64,000 bases of DNA from assembly GCA_017577575.1 (NCBI GenBank), contig PKRG01000008.1, forward strand, positions 44,341-108,340, given 5' to 3'. How positions within the stretch are numbered: position 1 is the stretch's first letter; the number at the start of each line of letters is the position of its first letter. Source of the stretch: Acidimicrobiia bacterium (GTDB lineage: Bacteria > Actinomycetota > Acidimicrobiia > Spongiisociales > ZC4RG35). The position numbers and the translations under genes are program-made. This document shows positions 8,080-16,750 of the stretch, in pieces. The notes below the pieces were generated by a model. It ran no database searches. It saw only the letters and a program-made list of their open reading frames with translations, and was not told the origin of the DNA.

Positions 8080-9168
8080 TCAGGAGGGCGGGGTCTGCTG
8101 GCCCATGGCCCGCGGCCCCGCCCTGAGCAGACAGGCGGCGAGGTGGTTGTCCGACTCCGGGACCTGCATCAGTTGCGGGTCCTCGACGTCGCAGAGGCCC
8201 ATCTGTGCGATCGGACAGCGGGGGTGGAACCGGCACCCCGACGGGGGGTCGATGGGGGAGGGGATCTCCCCCCGAGGCATCGGCTGGGTCCGCCGGTGCT
8301 TGGGGTCGGGCACCGGGACGGCGTCGAGCAGCGCCTGGGTGTAGGGATGGGCGGGGGACCCGTACACCGACTTGAGCGGCCCCACCTCGACGATCCGGCC
8401 CAGATACATGATGGCGATCCGGTCGCACACGTACTTGGCGGTCGCCAAGTCGTGGGTGATGAAGAGGTAGGTGAGGTCGAACTCGTCCTTCAACCTCATC
8501 ATCAGGTCGAGCAGGGCAGACCGGACCGACACGTCGGCCATGGCGATCGGCTCGTCGGCGACGATCAACTCCGGCCGGGTGACCAGGGCGCGGGCGATGA
8601 CGATCCGCTGCCGCTGGCCGCCGGATATCTGGTGGGGGTACTTGTCGGCGTAGTTGGTGGGCGGGTTCATGCCCACCGCCTCCAGCATCTCCAGCACCCG
8701 CTTACGGCGCTGTCCCTCGCTCAGGTTCGGCTCGTGGATCTCCAGCGGATGGGCGATGGCCTGGCCGATCGTCATCCGGGGATTCAGCGAGGCCAGCGGG
8801 TCCTGGAAGATGATCTGCATGCGGGAGCGGAGCCGGCGCATCTCGTCCGGCGAGAGTTGGGACAGGTCCATCCCGTCGAAGAAGACCTTGCCCTCGGTGG
8901 GCTCGAGCAGGTTCAGGACCAGGCGTCCCACCGTCGACTTGCCGGACCCCGACTCGCCGGCGAGCCCGAACACCTCGCCGCGTCGGATCTCGAAGTCGAC
9001 GCCGTCCACGGCCCGCACCGCCGGCTGCTCGCCGCGGTTGAACAGCGAGGCGAGGAACCCCGACTGGAGCGGGAAGTACTTCTTCACCCCGCGCACCTCG
9101 ACGAGCGGCGGGCCCGCCTCGATGCGGTGGGTGGGCGTGGCGACTTGCTCGAGTCTGCTCTCAGGCAC
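8080..9168 (-). CDS. oppF: Oligopeptide ABC transporter ATP-binding protein OppF
   Basis: The 362-residue ATPase has Walker A GESGSGKST (71-79), signature ISGGQRQR (181-188), Walker B LIVADEP (201-207) and the C-terminal oligo_HPY domain with AHPYTQALL and the cysteine motif CRFHPRCP. The D-loop reads AMADVS instead of the usual SMLDVS or SALDVS, losing the hydrophobic residue before the aspartate. It energises peptide or nickel-type uptake with OppD. The GTG start overlaps the oppD stop by 8 bases. It is the last gene of the five-gene minus-strand operon. Confidence 0.94.
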   Translation of the reverse strand: MPESRLEQVATPTHRIEAGPPLVEVRGVKKYFPLQSGFLASLFNRGEQPAVRAVDGVDFEIRRGEVFGLAGESGSGKSTVGRLVLNLLEPTEGKVFFDGMDLSQLSPDEMRRLRSRMQIIFQDPLASLNPRMTIGQAIAHPLEIHEPNLSEGQRRKRVLEMLEAVGMNPPTNYADKYPHQISGGQRQRIVIARALVTRPELIVADEPIAMADVSVRSALLDLMMRLKDEFDLTYLFITHDLATAKYVCDRIAIMYLGRIVEVGPLKSVYGSPAHPYTQALLDAVPVPDPKHRRTQPMPRGEIPSPIDPPSGCRFHPRCPIAQMGLCDVEDPQLMQVPESDNHLAACLLRAGPRAMGQQTPPS

Positions 9169-10174
9169 CGATGGCCACCTTCTGCGGATGCGGATGATGG
9201 AGCCAACACGCCACCCGGGTGTCCTCGGAGGCGCCTTCGGGCGGCGCGAACGGAGGGTCGTAGATCGGGCAGACCTCCTCCATCATGTAGGGGCAGCGGG
9301 GGTGGAACCGGCAGCCCGGTGGAGGCGAGCTCAGGTCGGGAGGTGAGCCCTCCATCTTGTACAGGGCGCCGCTGTCCAGCTCGATGTTCGGCACCGACTT
9401 CAGCAGCCCTTCCGTGTAGGGATGGAGGGGCTTTTCGAAGACCTGGTTCACGTCGCCGATCTCCACCAGCTTGGCGGCGTACATCACCGCCACCCGGTCG
9501 GCGACCTCGGCGACCACGCCGATGTTGTGGGTGATCAACAGGATCGTGAGGTTGAACTCGTCGCGCAGCTCCTTGAGCAGATCGAGGAACTTCGCCTCCA
9601 CGATCACGTCGAGGGAGGTGGTGGGTTCGTCGGCGATCACCAGATCGCAGTTGAGGGCCAGGGCGAGGGCGATCATGACCCGCTGGCGCATGCCTCCCGA
9701 CATCTGGTGCGGGTAGTCCTTGACCCGCTCCCGGCGGATGCCGAGCCGCTCCACCAGCTCCTCGGCCCGTGCCCTCGCCTCCTCTTCGGTCCACTCCGGC
9801 TCGTGGGTGAGCATCGTCTCGGTGAGGTGCTCGACGATGCGCTGGACCGGGTTGAGCGAGGTCATCGGGTCCTGGAAGACCATGCCGAGGCGGCTGCCTC
9901 GCAGGTCACGCATCTGGCGCTCGCTCAACTCCATCAGGTTCTGGCCGTCGAACCACAGCTCGCCGGAGGTGATGCGAGCCGACCCGTTGCGGAGGCGCAT
10001 CATCGCCTTGCCCAGCGTCGACTTGCCCGAGCCGGACTCGCCGACCAGACCGAGGATCTCGCCCCGGCGGATGTCGAGGGAGACGTCGTCGACGCCTTTG
10101 ACCACACCGTGGCGGGTCTCGTACTCGACGGTCAGGTTGCGGACTGAGTAGAGGATGTCGGAGGAAGTAGCCAT
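9161..10174 (-). CDS. oppD: Oligopeptide ABC transporter ATP-binding protein OppD
   Basis: The 337-residue protein is the first of the two ATPases: Walker A G45-E-S-G-S-G50-K-S, a signature MSGGMRQRV, Walker B DLVIADEPTTSLDV and a C-terminal oligo_HPY region with LHPYTEGLL and CRFHPRCP. Here the D-loop (TSLDV) is canonical, unlike that of its partner OppF. The ATG start is immediately after the oppC stop. OppD and OppF act as a heterodimer under the OppB/OppC channel. Confidence 0.95.
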   Translation of the reverse strand: MATSSDILYSVRNLTVEYETRHGVVKGVDDVSLDIRRGEILGLVGESGSGKSTLGKAMMRLRNGSARITSGELWFDGQNLMELSERQMRDLRGSRLGMVFQDPMTSLNPVQRIVEHLTETMLTHEPEWTEEEARARAEELVERLGIRRERVKDYPHQMSGGMRQRVMIALALALNCDLVIADEPTTSLDVIVEAKFLDLLKELRDEFNLTILLITHNIGVVAEVADRVAVMYAAKLVEIGDVNQVFEKPLHPYTEGLLKSVPNIELDSGALYKMEGSPPDLSSPPPGCRFHPRCPYMMEEVCPIYDPPFAPPEGASEDTRVACWLHHPHPQKVAIGA

Positions 10175-11455
10175 TCAGCGATCTCGCAGCTTCGGGTTGA
10201 GGATCTCGGTGAGGCCTTCACCGAGCATGGTGAACGCCAAGACGACGAGCATGATCGCCAGCCCCGGGAATGTGACCAGCCACCAGGCGGTCTGGATGAA
10301 CTCCTGGCCGCGGGCGATGTCGATGCCCCAGTCGGCGGTGCTGGGCGGCAGCCCCAAGCCCAGAAACGACAGGCCCGCCCCGGTGATGATGGCGTCGGCG
10401 ATGTTGACCGAGAAGATGATCGACACCGACGGGATCACGTTCGGGTAGATGTAGCGGCGCAGGATCGTGCTCGGCTTGGCACCGATCGAGCGGGCCGCCT
10501 CCACGTACACCTCCTGTTTCACCGACAGGGTCTGGCCGCGGACGATCCGGTAGTACGTGGGGATGTAGAGGACGGCGATGGCGATGATCACGTTCAGGAT
10601 CGATGGGCCGAGCACCGCCGTGATCGCGATCGCCAGGATCAGCCCCGGGAAGGCGTAGAGGCTGTCCATGAAGACCGTCATCACCCGGTCGATCTTGCCT
10701 CCGGCGTAGCCGGCGACGAGGCCCAGGGGGACGCCGAGGAAGAGGGCGACCAGGGAGGCGCTGAAGCCGATGATCAGGGCGACACGCGTGCCCCAGATGA
10801 GGCGGGAGTAGACGTCCTGGCCGATCTGGTTGGTGCCGAGCAGGAAATCACCGGCGGAAGCGACCCCACCGCTGATGTCCGAGGGTGCGTCCAGGTCGGG
10901 GAACTGGCCGGCGGCCTCCTCGTACTGCACCGAGCTCAGAACCGCGGCGAACGCCTCGCCTTCCTGGACCGCCTGCAGCACCTCTTCGACGGTGTCGTAG
11001 CGGCGGATGTTGGGTCGGAGCCGCAGGCCGCTGTCCGATTCCTGCAGCTCGTCGTCGAGCAGGGCGGCCTGCTCACGCAGGGCGCCGGCGGTGGGCGCTC
11101 CCCGCAACACGGCGATCGGCGGGCGGGAGACCTCGTCGTCGGGCCCCGTCGCCAGGTCCTCCAACGTCGACAGGCCACTGTCGGCTCGGACGATCAGGAG
11201 CGGCAGATCGGGCGTCTCTCCCGGCGCCAGAAATCGCGGGCCGACCTGCTCGTGGGGGCCGTAGGGAGCGAACCACTGCGGGAACAGGGCGACCACGATG
11301 AAGGCCAGGACCATCACGCTCGAGATCGCCACGAACCACCAGTCGGCGCCGTACCACTTGCGCGCCCGGAGGAGCCGGCGGACGAACCCGACCCGGGCGA
11401 GCTCCTCCTCCCACTGGGGGACGGCGGTCTCTTGGTCCTGGACTGGCAGATTCAT
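10175..11455 (-). CDS. oppC: Oligopeptide ABC transporter permease OppC with periplasmic insertion
   Basis: At 426 residues the protein is about 110-130 longer than usual OppC. An N-terminal membrane helix (about 40-62) is followed by an extra segment, about residues 80-190, before the conserved first-loop motif, which here reads LLGTNQIGQDVYSR (206-219) instead of the usual LGTDxxGRDxxSR. The core then has the binding-protein-dependent transport fold and the EAA loop (AARSIGAKPSTILRRYIYPN). The insertion looks like part of a solute-binding protein: LLIVRADSGLSTLEDLATG and YDTVEEVLQAVQEGE are typical of type II binding-protein lobes. Such a fused lobe is unusual. The ATG start lies 2 bases after the oppB stop. 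Confidence 0.92.
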   Translation of the reverse strand: MNLPVQDQETAVPQWEEELARVGFVRRLLRARKWYGADWWFVAISSVMVLAFIVVALFPQWFAPYGPHEQVGPRFLAPGETPDLPLLIVRADSGLSTLEDLATGPDDEVSRPPIAVLRGAPTAGALREQAALLDDELQESDSGLRLRPNIRRYDTVEEVLQAVQEGEAFAAVLSSVQYEEAAGQFPDLDAPSDISGGVASAGDFLLGTNQIGQDVYSRLIWGTRVALIIGFSASLVALFLGVPLGLVAGYAGGKIDRVMTVFMDSLYAFPGLILAIAITAVLGPSILNVIIAIAVLYIPTYYRIVRGQTLSVKQEVYVEAARSIGAKPSTILRRYIYPNVIPSVSIIFSVNIADAIITGAGLSFLGLGLPPSTADWGIDIARGQEFIQTAWWLVTFPGLAIMLVVLAFTMLGEGLTEILNPKLRDR

Positions 11456-11457
11456 GG

Positions 11458-12555
11458 TCAGTACCTGACTCGGGGGTCGACGAGCGAGTAGACGATGTCC
11501 ACCGCCAGGCTGATCAGGGCGACGAGCATGGCGAACATCGTGATCACGCTCTGGACGGCGGTGTAGTCACGCGAAGAGATCCGCTGCACCAGGTACTGGC
11601 CCATCCCCGGCCACGAGAACACGGTCTCGGTGAGGACGGCGCCGGCGAGCAGGATGGCGACCTGGAGGCCGAGGAGCGTGATCACGGGGATGATGGCGTT
11701 CTTCAGGGCGTGGCTGCCGACGACTATGCGCTCGCGGATCCCTCGGGCGCGTGCCGCCCCGATGTATTCCATCTGCAGCGTCTCGATCACGTTCACGCGG
11801 GTGAGGCGGAGGAAGACGCCGGACAGGATGAGGCCCAGGGTGACCACCGGCAAGACGAGGTGGGAGAGCGACGACCACAGGGCCGCCCAGTTGCCGGTGA
11901 TGATGGCGTCGAGCCACAGGATGTTGGTGGTCCTCTCCAGCGTCGTGGCGATCACCGGGTCGATGCGCCCGGCGATCGGAGTCCAGCCGAGGCGGACCCC
12001 GAAGACGAGCTGGAAGATCAACCCCAACCAGAAGACCGGTATCGAATAGATGACCACCGAATAGAGCCGCAGCGCGTAGTCGAACGGTCGTTTGCGGCGG
12101 GCGGCGGCCAGGGTGCCGCCGACGATCCCGATGAGCAGAGCGAGCCCGGCGGCGGGGATCACGAGCTCCAACGTGGCGGGGAACCGCTCGCTCATCTCGT
12201 CGATGATCGGGCGACGGCCACCAGTGAGGGAGTTGCCGAAGTCCAGGGTGACGATGTCACCCAGGAACCTTCCGTACTGGACGATGAGCGGGTCGTCGAG
12301 GCCCAGCTGTTCCCGCATCCGGGCGACGGTCTCGGCGCTTCCTTTCGGTCCCAGCGACGAGCGGACCGGGTCGCCGGGCAACACGCGCATCACGAAGAAG
12401 ACCAGGCTGGCCAGGATGAAGACCATCGGGATGAGGAGCCCGATGCGGGTGAGGATGTAGCGGCGGAGGCCGGCGGAGCCGCGCACGAAGATGTACGCCA
12501 GCCCGATCAGCGCCGGGATTCCGATGATCAGGAAGATCAGTGCGAGGGGGGACAA
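11458..12555 (-). CDS. oppB: Oligopeptide ABC transporter permease OppB
   Basis: The 365-residue permease has the OppB signature N-terminal helix (RYILTRIGLLIPMV) followed by RVLPGDP and the region REQLGLDDPLIVQYGRFL, then the transport fold with an EAA loop (YIGAARARGIRERIV). Before the usual start there is an additional hydrophobic helix (about residues 5-25). The proposed TTG start at 12555 has no clear ribosome site. A GTG further in (codon before RGSAGLRR) would give a normal-length OppB, so the extra helix may or may not be translated. It pairs with OppC to form the membrane channel. Confidence 0.92.
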   Translation of the reverse strand: MSPLALIFLIIGIPALIGLAYIFVRGSAGLRRYILTRIGLLIPMVFILASLVFFVMRVLPGDPVRSSLGPKGSAETVARMREQLGLDDPLIVQYGRFLGDIVTLDFGNSLTGGRRPIIDEMSERFPATLELVIPAAGLALLIGIVGGTLAAARRKRPFDYALRLYSVVIYSIPVFWLGLIFQLVFGVRLGWTPIAGRIDPVIATTLERTTNILWLDAIITGNWAALWSSLSHLVLPVVTLGLILSGVFLRLTRVNVIETLQMEYIGAARARGIRERIVVGSHALKNAIIPVITLLGLQVAILLAGAVLTETVFSWPGMGQYLVQRISSRDYTAVQSVITMFAMLVALISLAVDIVYSLVDPRVRY

Positions 12556-12583
12556 GACGATCGACTCGGATCGATGGGTGGTT

Positions 12584-12612
12584 CGTGGGGCGGGCCTGAG
12601 GCCCGCCCCACG
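12584..12612 (-). promoter_or_regulatory. Very stable hairpin between oppA and oppB
   Basis: A perfect 13-bp GC-rich stem (12584-12596 with 12600-12612) closes on a 3-base loop in the gap between the binding-protein gene and oppB. No U-tract follows on the minus strand. Such intercistronic hairpins in binding-protein operons usually stabilise the upstream mRNA or partly stop transcription, so the binding protein is made in excess over the permease. Confidence 0.7.
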
Positions 12613-12624
12613 ATCTTACGCCCG

Positions 12625-14352
12625 TCAGTTCTCGGACAGAACGGAGTAGTAGAACTCCAGGTTCGGGCCGATGTTGAGGGTCTCGGGGCTCGCGTACTCG
12701 TCGGAGCCGGAGACACCGTCCCGGGGCACGACGTGCTCGGTCTCGAAGTAGATCGGCAGCGTCACCACCAGGTCGGCGTAGATCTCCTGGATCTCCTCGT
12801 AGAGAGCGGCCCGGGCGTCCTCGTCCTGCTCGACCGAAGCCTCGTTGAGGAGGTCGACGAGCTGGGCGGCCTGATCGTTGATCGGCTCACCCTCGGGCGA
12901 GGTCACCATCGTGCCGAGACCGCCGTTGAACACGAACGGCTCGAGGTAGTTCGACGAGTCCGGGAAGTCGAAGAACCAGCCCAGGACGCCGCCGGGGTAG
13001 GCCTCGCCGCCCGTGAGGGCCGTCACGTAGGTGCTCCACTCCTGCGGCTGCAGGGTGACGTCGATGACGCCGGTGGCCTCCAGCTGCTGCTCGATGAGCT
13101 GCATCCAGTCGGCCGTGGCGGCACCGTAGTGCTCCGGCGGATACCACAGCTCGAGCTCGAGCGGGTTGTTCTCGTCGTAGCCGGACTCGGCCAGGTAGGC
13201 GCGGGCGGCGTCGAGGTCCGGGCTCTGATACATCTCGTCGAAGATCTCGGTGGCACCGATGAAGCCCGGCGGGACCATCGAGTACAGAGGCTCGACCTGG
13301 CCACCGTAGACCACGTCGACGATCTCGTCGCGGTCGATGGCCGACGCCACGGCCTTGCGGACGTTGATGTCGTCCATCGGCTCGATGGCGTAGTTGAGGA
13401 TCAGGTACCGGATCGAGCCACCCTCGATGGCGCCGATCGTCAGGCCCTCGGCGCCTTCGAGCTCGCTGACGAGCTCGGCGCCCAGGATGCGCCAGGCGAT
13501 GTCGATGTCGCCGTTCTGGACGGCCAGGGCCATCGTCTGCGGGTCCGAGAAGTAGCGGATGATGATCCGATCGACCTGCGGCTGGAGCTCACCCGTGTAG
13601 TTCGGGTTCGGCTCGAGCACGGTCTGCTCGCCCTGGGTGTACTCGGTGATGTACCAGGGGCCCGTCCCGTGGACCGGCGCCTCCGGGAAGGTGACGCACT
13701 CGTCAGCCGGGAACGTGTCCGGGTGGGCGGGCAGGAAGGCCGCCGTCGCCAGCAACTGGGGGAAGTAGGCGACCGGACGGGTCAGCGTGAACTGCAGCGT
13801 GCTCGAATCCAGCGCCTCGATGCTCTCGAGGAACGGGGTCGCCAGAGCGTTTGCGACGCCGTTCGGGCAGTCGGGGCCGATGGTGAGCAAGCGGTTCAGC
13901 TGCTCGGCGTACATCTCGGCGGTCAGCTCGGTGCCGTCCGAGAACTGGACGCCTTCACGCATCCGCACGGTGTAGACCAGTCCGTCCTCGGACACCTCCG
14001 GCATCTCCTCGGCGAGGCCGGTCGTCAGCTCCAGCTCGCCGGGCCGCCACCGCAGCAAGCCCTCGTTGATGTTCTTGAGGAGCTCCCAGTCGTGGATGGC
14101 GTAGGCGTCGGCGGGGTCGAGCGAGGCGATCGTGTCGGTCGTGCCGATGATGATCGTCCCGTCGGCCTCGCCGGCCGGCGCGCCAGTGGTGTCGGGCGTC
14201 TCCGCCGCCGTGGTCGACGTGGTGTCGCCCTCGGTGGTATCGGGGACGGTGGTATCACCCGCGGTCGTGGCAGTCGTGTCCTCGGTGGTGCCGCCGGTGC
14301 AGGCAGCCAACACGAGGACGAGCACCGCCACCACGGATATCCATCGTTTCAT
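12625..14352 (-). CDS. oppA: Oligopeptide-binding lipoprotein (SBP family 5)
   Basis: The 575-residue protein is a family 5 extracellular solute-binding protein. Residues 1-18 are a lipoprotein signal with lipobox L15-A-A-C18, followed by a Thr-rich flexible linker (19-65) and the binding domain, which starts with a segment like GTIDTIASLDPADAY and contains VRKAVASAIDRDEIVDVVYGG, a hallmark of peptide-binding members. It captures peptides (or nickel or opines, which members also bind) outside the cell and delivers them to OppBC. The ATG start has an AAGGAG site 7 bases away. It is the first gene of the operon, so the promoter should lie upstream of 14352. Confidence 0.94.
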   Translation of the reverse strand: MKRWISVVAVLVLVLAACTGGTTEDTTATTAGDTTVPDTTEGDTTSTTAAETPDTTGAPAGEADGTIIIGTTDTIASLDPADAYAIHDWELLKNINEGLLRWRPGELELTTGLAEEMPEVSEDGLVYTVRMREGVQFSDGTELTAEMYAEQLNRLLTIGPDCPNGVANALATPFLESIEALDSSTLQFTLTRPVAYFPQLLATAAFLPAHPDTFPADECVTFPEAPVHGTGPWYITEYTQGEQTVLEPNPNYTGELQPQVDRIIIRYFSDPQTMALAVQNGDIDIAWRILGAELVSELEGAEGLTIGAIEGGSIRYLILNYAIEPMDDINVRKAVASAIDRDEIVDVVYGGQVEPLYSMVPPGFIGATEIFDEMYQSPDLDAARAYLAESGYDENNPLELELWYPPEHYGAATADWMQLIEQQLEATGVIDVTLQPQEWSTYVTALTGGEAYPGGVLGWFFDFPDSSNYLEPFVFNGGLGTMVTSPEGEPINDQAAQLVDLLNEASVEQDEDARAALYEEIQEIYADLVVTLPIYFETEHVVPRDGVSGSDEYASPETLNIGPNLEFYYSVLSEN

Positions 14353-14378
14353 CGTGTCTCCTTCTAGGTGACGAGAAA

Positions 14379-14398
14379 CTCCGAGCGAGATCTCGGAG
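14379..14398 (-). promoter_or_regulatory. Short inverted repeat upstream of oppA
   Basis: A 7-bp inverted repeat, CTCCGAG (14379-14385) and CTCGGAG (14392-14398) with a 6-base spacer, lies 27-46 bases upstream of the oppA start, just before the ribosome site. It could be an operator or a small leader hairpin controlling the opp operon. No regulator gene is adjacent. Confidence 0.35.
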
Positions 14399-14441
14399 GT
14401 TCACCAGAGAAGGCTACTCATGCAAGACGGTGAACCGAACG

Positions 14442-15338
14442 TCAGCGCTTGCGCCCGAACCGGTCGAACGGCTCGTCGGCCCCGACATCGTGCTCGGCGG
14501 CGAGGCGGGCGACGGCTTCGAGATCGAGTGATGCTGCGGCGGGCCAGGGGTCGTCTGTGCCGAGGCGCTCCGGCGCGTCCCTGATGGTCCACCTCCGGGG
14601 GTCGGTGTCGTCGAGCTCCTCCCAGGAGATGGGCATGGCGACCGGGGCCCCCGGGCGGGGCCGGAGAGACCACGGGCAGACCGTCGACTGCGCCCAGCGG
14701 TTGCGGAGCCAGTCCACGAACACCCGGCCCGCCCGGTCCTTCTTCGAGAACGCGGTGGTGGTCGCCTCCGGGTGGCGGGCGGCGACCACGCCGGCCAGCA
14801 GTCGGGCGGCGTGGCCGACGGCGTCGAAGTCGTGGTGGGGCTCGATCAGCGCCACCACGTGGTAGCCGCTGGAGCCGGTCGTCATCAGTCCGGGAGAGAG
14901 GCCGACGTCTTCCATGACCTGGCGCGCCGCCCGCGCCGCTTCCCTGGGCGGCTCGCCGCCCTTCGGGGGGTCGAGGTCCAGGACGAGACGGTCGGGCCGG
15001 TCCAGGTCGGGCAGCCGGGAGGTCCAGATGTGGAACGTGATCGTGTTCTGGTTGACCAGGTAGACCAGATCGTCGACGGAGTCGCACGACGGGTGCACCG
15101 TCGTGCCGCCTTCCTTGGGGACTTCTATCCGCTCGATCGATTCGGGGAAGTACTCCGGGGCGTTCTTCTGCATGAACCCCGACTCTTCGATCCCGCTCGG
15201 GAATCGCTGCAGCGTCAGCGGCCGACCCCGCAGGTGGGGCAGCATCGCATCGGCCACGGCCCTGTAGTAGTCGACCACCTCGCCTTTGGTGATCCCGTCC
15301 TGTGGGAACAGGACCTTCTCCGGATGCGACACCTCCAC
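14442..15338 (-). CDS. LigD-type primase-polymerase domain, standalone
   Basis: A 298-residue protein covers the polymerase domain of DNA ligase D (archaeo-eukaryotic primase fold), which adds nucleotides at broken ends in non-homologous end joining. It starts HPEKVLFP, has the metal-binding aspartates in D121-L-D123-P-P, H103 in FHIW and the SSGYHV motif (156-161). Neither ligase nor nuclease domain is attached, as in actinobacterial PolDom proteins, and neither a ligase nor ku lies in the window. The GTG at 15338 is one of two close candidates (GTG at 15332 is the other). It starts 24 bases after tyrS on the same strand and may share its transcript. Confidence 0.9.
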   Translation of the reverse strand: MEVSHPEKVLFPQDGITKGEVVDYYRAVADAMLPHLRGRPLTLQRFPSGIEESGFMQKNAPEYFPESIERIEVPKEGGTTVHPSCDSVDDLVYLVNQNTITFHIWTSRLPDLDRPDRLVLDLDPPKGGEPPREAARAARQVMEDVGLSPGLMTTGSSGYHVVALIEPHHDFDAVGHAARLLAGVVAARHPEATTTAFSKKDRAGRVFVDWLRNRWAQSTVCPWSLRPRPGAPVAMPISWEELDDTDPRRWTIRDAPERLGTDDPWPAAASLDLEAVARLAAEHDVGADEPFDRFGRKR

Positions 15339-15362
15339 CTGCCCATGTTGGCAGGTCCTGGT

Positions 15363-16634
15363 TCAGAGGAACCGGGCGAGGTACTGGCGCTTCTTGCCGA
15401 CCCGTATCACGAGGGTGGTGGCGGTGGCGAGATCCTGGGGGCCGACCACGCGGGCGGAGTCGGTGATCGGCTCGTCGTTGACCCGGACGCCTCCCTGCTC
15501 GATGAGCCTGCGGGCCTCGCTGTTGCTCTTCGACGCGCCGACACGGGTCATGAGGTCCAGCAGGCCGATGCCCGCCTCCAGCTCGGAGCGGGGGATCTCG
15601 GCGGTGGGCGCCTGCTCGAACGCCATCGCCAGCACCTCGTCGCTGAGCTGGGACACCGGGGCGTCTCCGAACAGCACCGCCGTGGCCTGCTCGGCGGCCC
15701 GCAGCCCCTCGTCGCCGTGGACGATCCGGGTGGTCTCGGCGGCGAGCTTCCTCTGACCCATGCGGGATCCCGGGTCGTCGGCGTGGGCCCTGGCGATCTC
15801 CTCGATCTCTTCGATCGGGAGGAACGTGTACATCCGCAAGAACCTCTCGACGTCGCGGTCGTCTGTGTTGAGCCACCACTGGTAGTACTGGAACGGCGAC
15901 GTGAGGTCGGGATCCAGCCAGGGGGCGTTGCCGGCCGACTTGGAGAACTTCTTGCCGTCGGACCCTTCCACGAGCGGCCAGGTGATGGCATGCACCTGGG
16001 CTCCGTGGCGGCGGCGGATCAGGTCGACACCCGACAGGATGTTCCCCCATTGGTCGGACCCTCCGCCCTGCAGGGTGCAGCCGTAGGTCCGGTAGAGGTA
16101 GTCGTAGTCGAAGGCCTGGAGCAGCGTGTAGCTGAACTCCGTGTAAGAGATCCCCTGCTCGCGGTCTTCCATGCGGCGCCGGATCGCCTCCCGGGAGATC
16201 AGCTGGTTGACCGAGAAGTGCTTGCCGATCTCGCGGAGGAACTCGAGGACGGTGACGTCTTTCGTCCACTCGTAGTTGTCGACGAGGATGGCATCGGACA
16301 TGTCGAGGACCCGCCCGAAGTCCCGGCGGATCCCCTCCAGGTTGCGCTCCACCTCCTCGTCGGACATCAACGCCCGCTCCTCGTCGCGGAAGGATGGGTC
16401 GCCGATGCGCCCGGTGGCGCCGCCGGCCAAGGCGATGGGCCGGTGGCCGGCGCGCTGCAGCCAGGCCATCACCATCAGGCCCGCCAGGTTGCCGACGTGG
16501 AGCGACGGGGCGGTCGGGTCGAAGCCGACATAGAAGGTCCGTCTGCCCGTGGCCAGGTGCTCGACGAGGCTCGCCTCGTCGGTGTGGTCCTGGAGCAGGC
16601 CCCTCTCGCGCAGGGTCTCGATGGGATTCGACAT
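15363..16634 (-). CDS. tyrS: Tyrosyl-tRNA synthetase
   Basis: The 423-residue class I synthetase attaches tyrosine to tRNA-Tyr. YVGFDPTAPSLHVGN (35-49) contains the HIGH-type motif (HVGN), SDQWGN (193-198) binds the amino acid and KFSKS (229-233) is the KMSKS loop. The C-terminal S4-like RNA-binding domain (about 355-420, ending with GKKRQYLARF) is complete. The ATG at 16634 fits the family start; a GTG four codons upstream is possible. The gene is divergent from leuS, 116 bases apart. Confidence 0.97.
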   Translation of the reverse strand: MSNPIETLRERGLLQDHTDEASLVEHLATGRRTFYVGFDPTAPSLHVGNLAGLMVMAWLQRAGHRPIALAGGATGRIGDPSFRDEERALMSDEEVERNLEGIRRDFGRVLDMSDAILVDNYEWTKDVTVLEFLREIGKHFSVNQLISREAIRRRMEDREQGISYTEFSYTLLQAFDYDYLYRTYGCTLQGGGSDQWGNILSGVDLIRRRHGAQVHAITWPLVEGSDGKKFSKSAGNAPWLDPDLTSPFQYYQWWLNTDDRDVERFLRMYTFLPIEEIEEIARAHADDPGSRMGQRKLAAETTRIVHGDEGLRAAEQATAVLFGDAPVSQLSDEVLAMAFEQAPTAEIPRSELEAGIGLLDLMTRVGASKSNSEARRLIEQGGVRVNDEPITDSARVVGPQDLATATTLVIRVGKKRQYLARFL

Positions 16635-16750
16635 TGGCGATTCCACGGTAGTGGCCGATGCAACACCCCTCTGCCGGCGGTGGTCGGGCCGGGCAGGGGC
16701 GGAACCGGCTTCCTCGGCCCGAAGCGCCCCGAGTACCCTTTGGCGGGAGC

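Noticed and set aside
11710..14367. 885-codon open frame on the plus strand across oppB and oppA
   Set aside because: It is the shadow of the opp genes in GC-rich DNA; its translation is Gly/Arg/Val/Asp-rich with no domain, and the minus strand encodes clear families.
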